DNA of 64,000 nucleotides from Thiomicrorhabdus sp965603495 (GCA_965603495.1 CBFDDF010000010.1:1-64000), one strand, 5' to 3'; counted from the first letter of the stretch, positions 23,486 through 32,873 are shown. Numbers and translations are program-made. Notes: a model not told the origin generated them from the letters alone.

Positions 23486-24847
23486 ATGATAAATAAAAAA
23501 GGAATGAATTTGTCTAAGTATATTGAAAGAATTGAAGTAGAAAAACTATTCGGTCATTACAATTATGAAATTAAGAAAAAAGATTTATTTTCTGAAGAGC
23601 CTTTAATTATCATTTATGGTGATAATGGTTCTGGAAAAACAACAATTCTGGAGCTGTTATTTTATGTTTTATCAACATTGGATAATTCTGGCCATAAATC
23701 CAAAGTGGCAAACATTAAGTTTCAAAAGTTCACTGTTTTTTTACAGGGTGGTCTCGAGATTACTGTTGAAAGGGCTTCAGAACAGTTAATTGGATCATTT
23801 AATTTTTATGTTAAAGAAAAAGGTGAAGTAGTACATAGTGTATTTTTGAAAGCAGACTCCGAAAACGAGATTAGGGTAGGGCTTGATGGTGATGAAGAAT
23901 CCGCAAAAGAATTTATATTAATAATTAATTACATTGCAGAGTTAAAAATTGATATTCATTATTTATCTGATAAGCGAAAGCTTGTTGAAGGTTTTTATCG
24001 TCCTAAAGATAGAGATTCTAAGTCAGATGAAGATTATGTAACGCTGGGGGGGGCAAGAAGAATCTTATCTCGATATACTAATCGTTTTGAAGAATCTGAA
24101 GAAGCTAATGATTTAGAAACATCTGTTCAAAACCTTGAAAGTTGGATTCGAAGCCATGTATTACAAGGCTCTAAAACTGGTGATCAAAATACAAATTCTA
24201 TATATACAGATCTAATTAGGCGAGTAGCAACTTCATCGAACTCAGACTCTGAAATTGAGAATGTTGACAATCTTGTCAATAAATTAGCTGAAATTAGGGT
24301 TGAAAGTGATTCTTACTATAGATATGGCTTAGTGTCCAAAATTGAAACAAAAGAAATCGAAAATATTTTTATGAACTCACCTAAACGTGGGCAGTCATTG
24401 ATTCATAGTATATTGGCACCATATGTAGAAGGGCTTCAGGCGCGCCTTGATTCATTGAAAGAAATACAGACCATTATTGATTTTTTTGTAAACAGTATGA
24501 ATAGCTATTTCAATAGTAAGTCTATTGAGTATCATTTGGGAGAAGGGTTTCATATTTTTGTTGATGAGAGTCATGAAAAATTAGAGCTTAATATGTTGTC
24601 TTCAGGTGAAAAGCAATTGTTATTGCTGTTTTGCCATGTAATTACTGCAAGCGATAATGCCTCAATTTTAATAATTGATGAACCTGAGATTTCATTAAAT
24701 ATAAAGTGGCAAAGAACTTTAATCGATACATTACTTGAGTTCTCAAAGCATAAGAATGTCCAACTTGTTTTTGCATCACATTCAATAGAACTATTAACTG
24801 GGCACAGTGGTTCAGTTTGTAAGTTGCAACATAAGAGTTCTTTGTAG
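23486..24847 (+). CDS. AAA/ABC-type ATPase, AriA-like component of a PARIS-type defence pair
   Basis: 453 residues with Walker A GDNGSGKTT at 45-53, ABC signature LSSGEKQLL near 369, Walker B ILIIDEPE near 392 and a switch His in FASHSIELL near 429. This is the AAA_15/21 (OLD/SMC-like) layout with a helical middle region. It is two bases ahead of a DUF4435/TOPRIM-type gene, the same pair and order as AriA-AriB of PARIS, where the ATPase cage holds the toxin until an anti-restriction protein is sensed. The start is uncertain: ATG 23486 has no ribosome site, while ATG 23504 or TTG 23510 lies behind AAAAAAGGA. AT-rich, unlike the core genes. Confidence 0.72.
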   Translation: MINKKGMNLSKYIERIEVEKLFGHYNYEIKKKDLFSEEPLIIIYGDNGSGKTTILELLFYVLSTLDNSGHKSKVANIKFQKFTVFLQGGLEITVERASEQLIGSFNFYVKEKGEVVHSVFLKADSENEIRVGLDGDEESAKEFILIINYIAELKIDIHYLSDKRKLVEGFYRPKDRDSKSDEDYVTLGGARRILSRYTNRFEESEEANDLETSVQNLESWIRSHVLQGSKTGDQNTNSIYTDLIRRVATSSNSDSEIENVDNLVNKLAEIRVESDSYYRYGLVSKIETKEIENIFMNSPKRGQSLIHSILAPYVEGLQARLDSLKEIQTIIDFFVNSMNSYFNSKSIEYHLGEGFHIFVDESHEKLELNMLSSGEKQLLLLFCHVITASDNASILIIDEPEISLNIKWQRTLIDTLLEFSKHKNVQLVFASHSIELLTGHSGSVCKLQHKSSL

Positions 24848-24849
24848 TT

Positions 24850-25731
24850 ATGTATAGAAAAAAAATTAGAGAACTAATTTGTTTATATGAGTTGGAACCC
24901 GGTTTAACTGATATTTATGTTGAAGGTGTTAGTGATAAGCGTTTAATTGATAGATATTTAAAGAAGTACAAAGCTAAATATTTTAGAATATATGAAGTTA
25001 ATTTGATCGACTTTAGTGAGCTTTATGATGAGTTTCCAGAAATTAAAGGGTGTAATAAATGTAAGGCTCTTAAGTTAGCTGAGGAGTTTGAAGAATGTTT
25101 TGATAGCTCCTTGGATGGTGTAACTGTAGTCGTGGATAAGGACTTTGATCAAATTAATGGAGAATTAGTTGATAATCAGTATGTTTCTTATTATGACTAT
25201 AATAGCGTGGAATTATATTTATTTAATGGGAATGTTTTAGATATTTTCATTAAAAATCTCAATTTTATAATGAATCTATCTGGTAATGAAATTTTAAATA
25301 AATTAGAGTTGGTGTTACAAAATAAGTTTCTATTTAAGTTAGTACTTAATCGTCATTATGAATGGCAATTTAAATCTGAACAGCTACCACAATTACATAA
25401 GTCTTTGAAGTTTGAGAAGACAACAGGAAACGTTGTATTCTGCTTAGATGATTATATTGTTAAAACTCTTCATAATTTTAGAAAAATAAACGAAAAAGAT
25501 CTTTTTCTACAGCGCATTGAGACTTATCGTAAAGAGCTGGATGCTGATCCTAAAAACAATATTCATGGACATGACTTTGTCAATATTCTTTTTTTATGGT
25601 TTAAAGCAGTCAAAAATCAAATGACACTAAAAGAAGATGATTTTGAGAGGTTTTTATTTCAAAGTATTGATTACAGTGAACTCAGGCATGAACCGTTTTT
25701 TGTTAATTTAGAGAATAAATATAAGGCTTAA
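24850..25731 (+). CDS. DUF4435/TOPRIM-like nuclease, AriB-like effector of a PARIS-type pair
   Basis: 293 residues. TOPRIM-type acidic positions are in place: E25 in IYVEGVSDKRLID, the DKDFD motif near 96-100 and a Glu in YDYNSVELYLF near 121. The DUF4435 family carries exactly this trio and includes AriB, a tRNA-cleaving toxin inactivated, as I recall, by changing Glu26. A GCNKCKALK segment lies between the first two motifs. The ATG follows the ATPase stop by two bases, so the two are surely co-transcribed. Assignment as AriB-like rests on domain pairing and motif positions; another OLD-like ATPase/TOPRIM pair is the main alternative. Confidence 0.7.
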   Translation: MYRKKIRELICLYELEPGLTDIYVEGVSDKRLIDRYLKKYKAKYFRIYEVNLIDFSELYDEFPEIKGCNKCKALKLAEEFEECFDSSLDGVTVVVDKDFDQINGELVDNQYVSYYDYNSVELYLFNGNVLDIFIKNLNFIMNLSGNEILNKLELVLQNKFLFKLVLNRHYEWQFKSEQLPQLHKSLKFEKTTGNVVFCLDDYIVKTLHNFRKINEKDLFLQRIETYRKELDADPKNNIHGHDFVNILFLWFKAVKNQMTLKEDDFERFLFQSIDYSELRHEPFFVNLENKYKA

Positions 25732-26390
25732 CGGTTCATATTAATTTTTTTAAAAGATACTAATCGCAAAATAATATTGGGGTTAGATATACTGTCTTGA
25801 AAATCAATTAAATTAATTTGACCAGGCCTGGTAGGTTTCAACCTTTTAATTTCAAACACTAAAAACGAATCATCTTTTTCTCTTAACGTTTTAATAGCTT
25901 CTAAAATCATAAGCCCGCAAGTAATTAAAGGGGTCAGAGCCATTTAATGTGAGTAATTTTCATGAATTTAGAGTCACTAACCGAAAGTATGGCCAGATGC
26001 TGTCTTAAACATCAATTGTATTAATTTGACCCTGCGCTCACATGATTTTGTAAAGCCGCAGGACATGCCAGGCCTGGTAGGTTTCAAGCCCTTCATTTAA
26101 AACTCTAAAAACGACTCGTCTCTATCCCTTAACCTTTTAATAGCTTCTAAAATCAAAAGCTCGCAACAAGTGACCAGGCCTGGTCACTTCTTGCAGGCTT
26201 TTTTGTGGCTTGTCGAATGCACTACCATTTACTTTTATCTATTATCTAAACCTACCAGGCCTGGTAATTTTCGTAATAAAAGACTCGACGAGTTATACTT
26301 TTAATTAAGCTTTTATTCATTTCAAATTAAATCATTTTCTTTGATGAATCTAATCCTATTATGATGTGTTTTGTTGCTGTTTTATTTACC
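25732..26390. repeat. Two tandem composite repeats, one truncated
   Basis: First copy: ACCAGGCCTGGT at 25821-25832, then TAAAAACGAATC...TTAATAGCTTCTAAAATC, cut off inside the hairpin arm (AAGCCCGCAA, 25912-25921) by GTAATTAAAGGGGTCAGAGC. Second copy: GCCAGGCCTGGT at 26067-26078, the same middle module, a hairpin at 26154-26205 (core 26173-26184), the linker GCTTGTCGAATGCACTACC and ACCAGGCCTGGT at 26254-26265. No gene seen. Confidence 0.8.
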
Positions 26391-26405
26391 AAAGGAGTTT
26401 TTACG

Positions 26406-26879
26406 GTGAACCGATTAATGGATTTTCCTTCTTTACTTGAACCCGCATTAGAACAAGCCAAAATTGGCTTTGAAGAGGGAGGCGTTCCAGTTGGCGCGGC
26501 TTTGTTTGATGATGAGGGTACGCTGATTAGCGTCGGACGCAATCGGCGTGTTCAAGAAGATGACCCGTCAATTCACGGTGAAACCGATGCGTTTCGTAAG
26601 GCTGGCCGTCAAAAGAGCTATCGCGATAAAATTCTTGTGACCACTCTAGCACCTTGTTGGTATTGCTCTGGCTTGATTCGTCAGTTCAATATCGGTACGG
26701 TGGTTGTGGGTGAATCGATTAATTTTGCGGGTCACCTGGATTGGTTGCGTGATGCTGGAGTACGGGTGATTGAATTCAATGACCCGCGATGCGTTGAACT
26801 CATGGCACGTTTTATTGAACTGAGACCCGATATCTGGAATGAGGATATTGGAGAGTGCAGTTGTGATGCGTCTCATTAA
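26406..26879 (+). CDS. Cytosine deaminase-like nucleoside/base deaminase
   Basis: 157 residues with the zinc deaminase motifs HGETDAF (about residue 57) and PCWYCSG (about residue 81). The overall wording (GGVPVGAALFDDEG, SIHGETDAFRKAGR, LRDAGVRVIEFNDPRC) is close to the yeast-type cytosine deaminase/CMP-dCMP deaminase family. It would deaminate cytosine or a related base. GTG at 26406 with AAAGGAG (26391-26397) is chosen over the longer frame from 26361. It is a lone gene next to repeats and could be a recent arrival. Confidence 0.82.
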   Translation: MNRLMDFPSLLEPALEQAKIGFEEGGVPVGAALFDDEGTLISVGRNRRVQEDDPSIHGETDAFRKAGRQKSYRDKILVTTLAPCWYCSGLIRQFNIGTVVVGESINFAGHLDWLRDAGVRVIEFNDPRCVELMARFIELRPDIWNEDIGECSCDASH

Positions 26880-27125
26880 ACTGGCTTTTCTATTGATAGG
26901 TTGGCGTATGAGCATATGAGTGCTTGCCTCGCCGACTGAGTTGACCCCTGAATAATTGGGGTCAAATAATTAGGGTCAGAGTAAAATTACCTTAATTAAG
27001 TTATTAAATTTCAATAGATTGTGCGCTTGACTTTACGCTTAGCCGAATTGAATTGAGTGGTTGAGACAGGACACAATGTTACTCTGCCGCCCATTATTTT
27101 AGACTGGATAAATGCTTAACAAGTT
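26880..27125. repeat. GGGGTC-type remnants upstream of the sugar dehydrogenase gene
   Basis: GACCCCTGAATAATTGGGGT and AATTAGGGTCAGAGTAAAAT lie at ~26943-26990, the same words as at 29768 and, inverted, at 1452. The remainder is AT-rich and probably holds the promoter for the gene at 27138. Confidence 0.6.
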
Positions 27126-27137
27126 AAAGGAATGGTT

Positions 27138-28232
27138 ATGAATATCTTAAGAATTATGTTCTTGATGCTTTTTACAATAATCTTGCTACCCGTAAACGCC
27201 AGTGAAAAACCGTTTGTGATTAAACCGGTTGCAGAAAATTTAGGGATTGTCTGGGGCATGGATTTTTTGGATGAGACGAACCTGATTTTTACGCAACGAA
27301 GTGGGCAAGCGGGAGTGCTTAATATTCAAACAGGCTTGCTCACTTGGTTAAAAGGCTTGCCAGAAGTTCATGATGAAAGCCAGGGCGGTTTGTTAGATGT
27401 AAAAGCGGCGCCCGATTATGCGCAAACAGGCTGGGTTTACTTTACCTATAGCAAACCGACCGTTACCTCGGCAGTGACCACTTTGGCTCGAGCAAAGTTA
27501 TCAGGCAATAAATTATTAAATTGGCAAGATTTATTGGTTACGCAATCCGAAAGTTTTAAAGATATTCACTTTGGTAGTCGAATTGCATTTGATAACCAAG
27601 GCCACGTTTTTTTTAGTGTGGGAGATCGCGGTAGCCGAGGTAATGCCCAAGATTTGACCAATCATGCGGGCACGATCATTCGATTAAATAGGGATGGTTC
27701 TGTCCCCAAAGATAACCCGTTTGTGGGTAATGCCAATGTCTTGGATGAGATTTGGAGTTATGGTCATCGCAATCCGCAAGGCTTGGTCTTTGATCGTAAA
27801 ACCAATCACCTATGGGAGATAGAGCATGGCCCTCGCGGTGGAGATGAAATCAACCTAATAGAGAAAGGCCAAAATTACGGATGGCCGATCGTTTCTCAAG
27901 GTAAAGAGTATTTTTCAGGCAGTCCGGTGGGAGAGCGCCATAAAGAAGGGATGGTCGAGCCAGTCAAAGTCTATATTCCGTCTATTGCACCGAGTGGCTT
28001 GATTGTGTATCAGGGCAATGAATTCCGCAAATGGCAAGGGAGTTTGTTTGCGGGTGCTTTGGTATTACGTCACCTGAATCAAGTGGTATTGGATGAAAAC
28101 GGCAAAGCCATTGCAGAGCAGCGTTATTTGCAAACGTTGGATCAACGCGTAAGAAGCTTAACCCAAGATAAACAAGGGCGAATCTATGTGGCAACTGATA
28201 ATGGTGTGATTTATAGACTGAGCGCTCAATAA
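27138..28232 (+). CDS. PQQ-dependent aldose/sorbosone dehydrogenase-type beta-propeller, exported
   Basis: About 364 residues with an N-terminal signal peptide (MNILRIMFLMLFTIILLPVN, cleavage near ASE). Family motifs of soluble glucose dehydrogenase/YliI follow: LGIVWGMDFL, GGLLDVKAAPDY, HFGSRIAFD, SVGDRGSRGNAQDL, SYGHRNPQGL, EHGPRGGDEINLI and NYGWPIVSQG. These form the PQQ pocket, including the catalytic His of the HFGSR segment. The second ATG (27138) is chosen because AAAGGAA directly abuts the first. It is probably periplasmic; the natural sugar substrate is unknown. Confidence 0.88.
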   Translation: MNILRIMFLMLFTIILLPVNASEKPFVIKPVAENLGIVWGMDFLDETNLIFTQRSGQAGVLNIQTGLLTWLKGLPEVHDESQGGLLDVKAAPDYAQTGWVYFTYSKPTVTSAVTTLARAKLSGNKLLNWQDLLVTQSESFKDIHFGSRIAFDNQGHVFFSVGDRGSRGNAQDLTNHAGTIIRLNRDGSVPKDNPFVGNANVLDEIWSYGHRNPQGLVFDRKTNHLWEIEHGPRGGDEINLIEKGQNYGWPIVSQGKEYFSGSPVGERHKEGMVEPVKVYIPSIAPSGLIVYQGNEFRKWQGSLFAGALVLRHLNQVVLDENGKAIAEQRYLQTLDQRVRSLTQDKQGRIYVATDNGVIYRLSAQ

Positions 28233-28317
28233 TAGGTTTTAAATATTGCATTGAATGTGTGAATGCACCTGACTGAAATCAATTGACCCGTCTTAAATGA
28301 TTTTCTCTCAGAAATAA

Positions 28318-28371
28318 GCAGGCCTGCTTGTTTTCAAGTATTAAAAAGCCCGCATAACGCGGGCTTTTTTG
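28318..28371. terminator. Bidirectional terminator between convergent genes
   Basis: AAAAAGCCCGCATAACGCGGGCTTTTTT at 28344-28371 separates the sugar dehydrogenase and helicase genes, which converge. The flank GTGGGTTGTAGAATGTACTACC is the same linker seen after the composite-repeat hairpins at 17647 and 26205. This is therefore a variant of that repeat with the ACCAGGCCTGGT centre missing. An AAGCAGGCCTGCTT palindrome lies at 28318-28331. Confidence 0.85.
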
Positions 28372-28399
28372 TGGGTTGTAGAATGTACTACCTTTTGCT

Positions 28400-29581
28400 C
28401 TACCTTCTCTTAGGCAAATAATTCAGAATAGAAACCGGCACGACCTTTTTAACGGGGAAGCCTTCGATCTCTTTGCGTGGAATAATATGCCCCAACAGAC
28501 TTTCGATGGCACAGAGGTTTTTAAAGTCATCCTTTGAGACCAACGAGATGGCTTCACCAGAGGCGCCGGCACGACCAGTACGACCGATTCGATGAATATA
28601 ATCCTCAGCAGGATAAGGCAGGTCGTAATTGACCACGCGACTCAAATCATCGATATCAATCCCGCGGGCGGCAATGCCTGTGGCGACTAAAAATTTCAAT
28701 TTACCCGATTTGAAATCTTCCAATATTTGTTCACGAACGGCCTGGCTTCTACCACTGTGAATGGAGTCGGCTGTAATGCCACGCTTGCCAAGCTGTTCGA
28801 CCAATTTGGCCGAGGAGTGTTTTTTCTCGACAAAAATAAGCGCCTGATCCCATTGCTGATCATTAATCAAATGACTTAATAACGCGGACTTATTGTCCTT
28901 GTCTACGGTGATTAACCACTGGTTAATTTTGGGGGTGGTCTTCTTATTCGGCGAGATGGAGATTTCTGCGGCGTCATCATAAACGGTATCGGCTAAATAG
29001 CGGATATCATCCGTCAGCGTGGCGGAAAACAGTAAGCTTTGACGCTCACTCGGCAGACGGTCAATAATCTTATTGAGGTCGTCGATAAAGCCCATGTCGA
29101 GCATTCTATCGGCTTCATCTAATATTAGGATTTCGAGGTCATCAAAATACAAAGCACGTTGATAGGCCATATCTAACAATCTACCTGGAGTGGCCACCAG
29201 AATATCAACACCTTCGTCTAAGCGGGCTTTTTGAGCCTCGGAATCAACGCCGCCATACACCGCCAACGAGCTAAGGTTTAGATACTTGGCGTACTCCTTT
29301 ACATTGGCCTCAACCTGTACAGCGAGTTCGCGCGTGGGGGTCAGGATGAGGGCACGGATAGACTTACTGCGCAGCTCGCCTTCGGTGCTATCAAGTTTCT
29401 GCAACATAGGCAAAACAAAACTGGCGGTTTTACCGGTTCCTGTCTGCGCCGCGGCGATTAGGTCTCTACCGGATAAAATGATCGGTATGGCCTGTTTCTG
29501 GATATCGGTGGGTTTGCTGTAACCAACATCAGAAATGGCTTTTAGAATAGGATCACTTAATCCAAGTTTTGAAAATGACAT
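28400..29581 (-). CDS. rhlE: DEAD-box RNA helicase, RhlE type
   Basis: 393 residues with all helicase motifs: Q-motif PTDIQKQAIP, AAQTGTGKTASF, PTRELA, TPGRLLD, DEADRMLDMG, SATL, then ATGIAARGIDID and HRIGRTGRAG. The short C-terminal tail (about 25 residues after the core) lacks an RNA-binding extension, which fits a compact RhlE-like helicase in ribosome assembly or RNA decay. Confidence 0.88.
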   Translation of the reverse strand: MSFSKLGLSDPILKAISDVGYSKPTDIQKQAIPIILSGRDLIAAAQTGTGKTASFVLPMLQKLDSTEGELRSKSIRALILTPTRELAVQVEANVKEYAKYLNLSSLAVYGGVDSEAQKARLDEGVDILVATPGRLLDMAYQRALYFDDLEILILDEADRMLDMGFIDDLNKIIDRLPSERQSLLFSATLTDDIRYLADTVYDDAAEISISPNKKTTPKINQWLITVDKDNKSALLSHLINDQQWDQALIFVEKKHSSAKLVEQLGKRGITADSIHSGRSQAVREQILEDFKSGKLKFLVATGIAARGIDIDDLSRVVNYDLPYPAEDYIHRIGRTGRAGASGEAISLVSKDDFKNLCAIESLLGHIIPRKEIEGFPVKKVVPVSILNYLPKRR

Positions 29582-29999
29582 ATAAAACCTTTGTGGTTAT
29601 GAATACTCAACGGACGATGCTTGAATACGCTTGAATATTGGGGGTCAAAAATGGGGGATAGAGTATTATTGAATTATAAAGCAATAGATGAATTAAGAGC
29701 GATTGTTATTGATTGTCGTTATGGAATTTATTAAGCCGAAACTTTTGATAAACGATGCAAACAGGAATAATTGGGGTCAGAGTAAAATTAAATCTACCAG
29801 ACCTGGTAGATTTGTGAGCGGTGTATAAGCTTAGGGTTTGTTTTATTGTCGGGTTACATTGAAAGCAATTTATTTAAAGGGAATAATTTCTTAACATCTT
29901 TACTATATGTGTATTAGATTGAGATGGTATTATGCATTTATAAGTATTAAGGCTTACTGAGTCTTAAGTAAATCACAATAAATAATTAAGGAGTCTGTT
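29582..29999. repeat. Gap with GGGGTCAGAG repeat and AATCTACCAGACCTGG palindrome
   Basis: GGAATAATTGGGGTCAGAGT continues into AAAATTA and then the palindrome AAATCTACCAGACCTGGTAG (completed by ATTT) at 29793-29812, a one-base variant of the ACCAGGCCTGGT core. The ~180 bases before the Hsp20 gene are AT-rich and should contain its promoter. No classical sigma-32 promoter was recognised. Confidence 0.6.
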
Positions 30000-30557
30000 A
30001 TGAATTTTGCAAAGTTAGCACCGTGGAATTGGTTTAGACATGAAGATGAAGAAAAAGAGACAGAGAAAGATAAAATTGTTCCTGTGCTTCATGCTACTAC
30101 CCGTTCTGAAGTACCCAGGGTATGGCAGGATATTCACACTGAATTTGACCGAATGTTTGATTTGATGAGACGCAATATTAGCCCGGCATTTAAGGATGAT
30201 GAGTTTTTTAAAATGAATTTGTTAGCGCCTTCTTTAGATGTTGCGTCAGATGGCAAAGAGTACAGCGTTAAAGTAGAACTGCCTGGTATTGAAGCGGATG
30301 ATATTGCCATTGAGTATAGCGGTAACACGCTGACCATTAAAGGTGAAAAGCGTCAGGAAGTGGAAGAGAAAGAGAAGAACTATTACCATGTTGAACGCCA
30401 GTATGGCTCTTTTCAACGACTGTTGAATATCCCTGATGATGGAGATGCAGAAAATATCACTTCAAATTTTAAGAATGGTGTTTTATCGGTCACGATTCCG
30501 AGAAAAGCTTTGCCACACAAAGAGAGCAAGAAAATAAAGGTTGAAACAGAAGCTTAA
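30000..30557 (+). CDS. Small heat-shock protein, Hsp20 family
   Basis: 185 residues. The alpha-crystallin domain spans about 70-175, with APSLDVASDGKEYSVKVELP, IAIEYSGNTLTIKGEKRQE, YHVERQYGSFQRLLNIP and the terminal GVLSVTIPRK. It is an ATP-independent holdase that keeps unfolding proteins soluble. The N-terminal arm is charged (DEEKETEKDK). The ribosome site AAGGAG is just upstream of ATG 30000. Confidence 0.93.
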   Translation: MNFAKLAPWNWFRHEDEEKETEKDKIVPVLHATTRSEVPRVWQDIHTEFDRMFDLMRRNISPAFKDDEFFKMNLLAPSLDVASDGKEYSVKVELPGIEADDIAIEYSGNTLTIKGEKRQEVEEKEKNYYHVERQYGSFQRLLNIPDDGDAENITSNFKNGVLSVTIPRKALPHKESKKIKVETEA

Positions 30558-30652
30558 TAAATCGCTCTAAACAGGGTGTCCTAAATAAGGCGCCTTTTTC
30601 TGGTTTAAGACTGAAGCGATGGACGGTGACAAATGGGGCGGTTATTCGACCG

Positions 30653-30979
30653 TTACTCAATAATAAGATATTGTTCTTTGTCAGCCACGCCATCCCATTC
30701 ATCGGCATCCGCAGGGGCTGGAATGACTTCGGTAATGACGGGCCAAATCTGTGCAAGGTCAATATTTAGTTCACGAAAATGCTGCATGTTTTCGGGCAGG
30801 GCGTCTTCTTGATAAATCGCTTCGGCAGGGCATTCTGGCGTGCATAAATCACAATCGATACACACTTCAGGGTTAATCGCTAAAAAGTTGGGGCCTTCAT
30901 GAAACGCATCGACCGGACAAACAGCCACACAATCGGTGTATTTACATTTAATGCAATTTTCGGTAACGACAAATGCCAT
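30653..30979 (-). CDS. fdxA: 7Fe-type ferredoxin FdxA
   Basis: 108 residues. Cys patterns are CIKCKYTDCVAVCPVDAF (3Fe-4S side) and CIDCDLCTPECPAEAI (4Fe-4S side), followed by the long C-terminal extension typical of FdxA. It is a soluble low-potential electron carrier. The gene is monocistronic, converges with hsp20 and diverges from the flavoprotein gene at 31168. Confidence 0.92.
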   Translation of the reverse strand: MAFVVTENCIKCKYTDCVAVCPVDAFHEGPNFLAINPEVCIDCDLCTPECPAEAIYQEDALPENMQHFRELNIDLAQIWPVITEVIPAPADADEWDGVADKEQYLIIE

Positions 30980-31167
30980 ATTCTTTCTTCGCCATGGAGT
31001 ATCAATTTCTGCTAAAATTTCGCGATTAACGTCTAATTTTTCAAGTGCAAGTATACTACTGAATGGTTTGTAGATTGCAATATAAAATCCCGTTGTGGCG
31101 ACCTCGTTGCTCGCTTTGAATGTTAAATTTTTTACTATAACTAAGTAACATAAATTTTGGATATCCT

Positions 31168-32775
31168 ATGATTCGTATCACCAATGTAAAACTGCCGCTT
31201 GACCATAACGAAGCCGAACTTAAAAAAGCGATTTTATCGATGCTTTTTATCAAAGAAAATCAGCTGGTCGATTTCACTATTTTTAGACGTGGTTTTGATG
31301 CCCGAAGTAAACATAAGATAGATTTGCTGTACACCATTGATGTGTCAACAGACAACGATACTGCGGTGATAAAAGACAACTACGATAATCCAGATGTTAG
31401 GCTCGCACCTGATATGACCTATCAGTATGTTGCGCAAGCGCCTGAAGATTTAGCGGAACGTCCAGTGGTGATTGGTTTTGGACCTTGCGGAATTTTTGTG
31501 GGCTTGGTGTTGGCGGAGATGGGCTATAAGCCGATTATTCTGGATCGTGGTAAAGAGGTGCGTGAACGTACCAAAGACACCTTTGGTTTTTGGCGAAATA
31601 GAACTTTAAATACCGAATCGAATGTGCAGTTTGGCGAAGGTGGCGCGGGCACTTTTTCGGATGGTAAGCTGTGGACGCAGATTAAAGATAAAAAACATTA
31701 TGGCCGTAAAGTGCTGAATGATTTTGTCGATGCGGGGGCACCAGAAGAGATTTTATATGTGAGTAAACCGCATATCGGTACCTTTAAGTTGGTGGGCATG
31801 GTTGAAAAGATGCGCGCCAAAATCGTCGAACTGGGCGGTGAAATTCGCTTTAGCGCACGCGTTGATGATTTGCATATTGAAGACGGTCAAGTGACCGGGC
31901 TGACCTTATCGGATGGCCAACAAATCAAATCGAAACATATCGCTTTAGCCACCGGACATAGTGCGCGTGACACCTTTGAAATGTTGTATGCAAAAGGGGT
32001 TTATATGGAGGCGAAGTCTTTTTCGATTGGTTTTCGTATCGAACATAATCAATCGGCGATTGACGAGGTTTTGTTTGGCAAAAATGCCGGGAATCCGATT
32101 TTAGGGGCGGCAGACTACAAGTTAGTACATCACTGTAAAAATGGTCGTTCTGTTTATAGTTTCTGTATGTGCCCAGGCGGAACCGTGGTCGCGGCAACCT
32201 CCGAAGAGAATCGAGTGGTTACCAACGGCATGAGCCAATATTCACGTAATGAACGCAATGCCAACAGTGCAATCGTGGTCGGGATTGATCCAAGCGATTA
32301 TCCTGATAGTGGTCCATTGGCAGGGATTGAATTACAGCGTCAACTGGAAAGCGCGGCTTATGTGTTGGGTGGTGAAAATTATGATGCGCCCGCACAGTTA
32401 GTGGGTGATTATTTGGCAGGACAATCGTCTTCTCAAGTGGGTAAGGTAGAGCCTTCCTATAAGCCTGGAGTCAAACTAACCGATATGACCGATATACTGC
32501 CTGCCTACTGTCTCGAGGCGATTCGTGAAGCCATTCCAGCGTTTAACAAAAAAATTCGTGGGTTTGCGATGAAGGATGCGATGTTAACTGGTGTTGAAAC
32601 TCGTACCTCATCGCCAGTGAGTATTAAACGTGGCGCGGACTATCAAAGTGTGAATACCAAAGGATTGTATCCTGCAGGCGAAGGGGCAGGTTATGCCGGC
32701 GGTATTATGTCAGCGGCCATTGATGGTATTCGAGTCGCCGAAGCCATGGCGCTTGCGATCAATGAAGCGGATTAA
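31168..32775 (+). CDS. FAD-dependent dehydrogenase of the COG2509 family
   Basis: 535 residues. An N-terminal ~80-residue domain (MIRITNVKLPLDHNEAELKK) precedes a Rossmann FAD site (VIGFGPCGIFVGLVLAEMGY) and motifs typical of the group (GEGGAGTFSDGKL, GHSARDTFEML, SVYSFCMCPGG, PAGEGAGYAGGIMSAAIDG). The family is widespread but its reaction is not established. Transcription is divergent from fdxA, which could hint at an electron-transfer link. Confidence 0.85.
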   Translation: MIRITNVKLPLDHNEAELKKAILSMLFIKENQLVDFTIFRRGFDARSKHKIDLLYTIDVSTDNDTAVIKDNYDNPDVRLAPDMTYQYVAQAPEDLAERPVVIGFGPCGIFVGLVLAEMGYKPIILDRGKEVRERTKDTFGFWRNRTLNTESNVQFGEGGAGTFSDGKLWTQIKDKKHYGRKVLNDFVDAGAPEEILYVSKPHIGTFKLVGMVEKMRAKIVELGGEIRFSARVDDLHIEDGQVTGLTLSDGQQIKSKHIALATGHSARDTFEMLYAKGVYMEAKSFSIGFRIEHNQSAIDEVLFGKNAGNPILGAADYKLVHHCKNGRSVYSFCMCPGGTVVAATSEENRVVTNGMSQYSRNERNANSAIVVGIDPSDYPDSGPLAGIELQRQLESAAYVLGGENYDAPAQLVGDYLAGQSSSQVGKVEPSYKPGVKLTDMTDILPAYCLEAIREAIPAFNKKIRGFAMKDAMLTGVETRTSSPVSIKRGADYQSVNTKGLYPAGEGAGYAGGIMSAAIDGIRVAEAMALAINEAD

Positions 32776-32822
32776 ATCAGGTTTATTGTTGAACTGAAAA
32801 ACTGCTCAGCGGATTTAAAAAT

Positions 32823-32873
32823 AAAAAGCCCGCAAGAAGTTACCAGGCCTGGTAACTTCTTGCGGGCTTTTTT
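32823..32873. repeat. Perfect ACCAGGCCTGGT terminator-type hairpin
   Basis: AAAAAGCCCGCAAGAAGTTA, the core at 32842-32853, then the complementary arm and TTTTTTGTG. It lies between the COG2509 gene and the convergent LPP20 lipoprotein gene, so here it works in a normal terminator position and reads in both directions. Confidence 0.88.

Noticed and set aside
20000..26300. Regularly recurring short repeats that might be a CRISPR array
   Set aside because: Spacing between copies is hundreds to thousands of bases, copies are palindromic and embedded in longer modules, and there are no uniform spacers or cas genes.
29880..29999. Sigma-32 promoter ahead of hsp20
   Set aside because: A CTTGAAA-like word (CATTGAAA) is present, but no CCCCAT-type -10 follows at the right distance.
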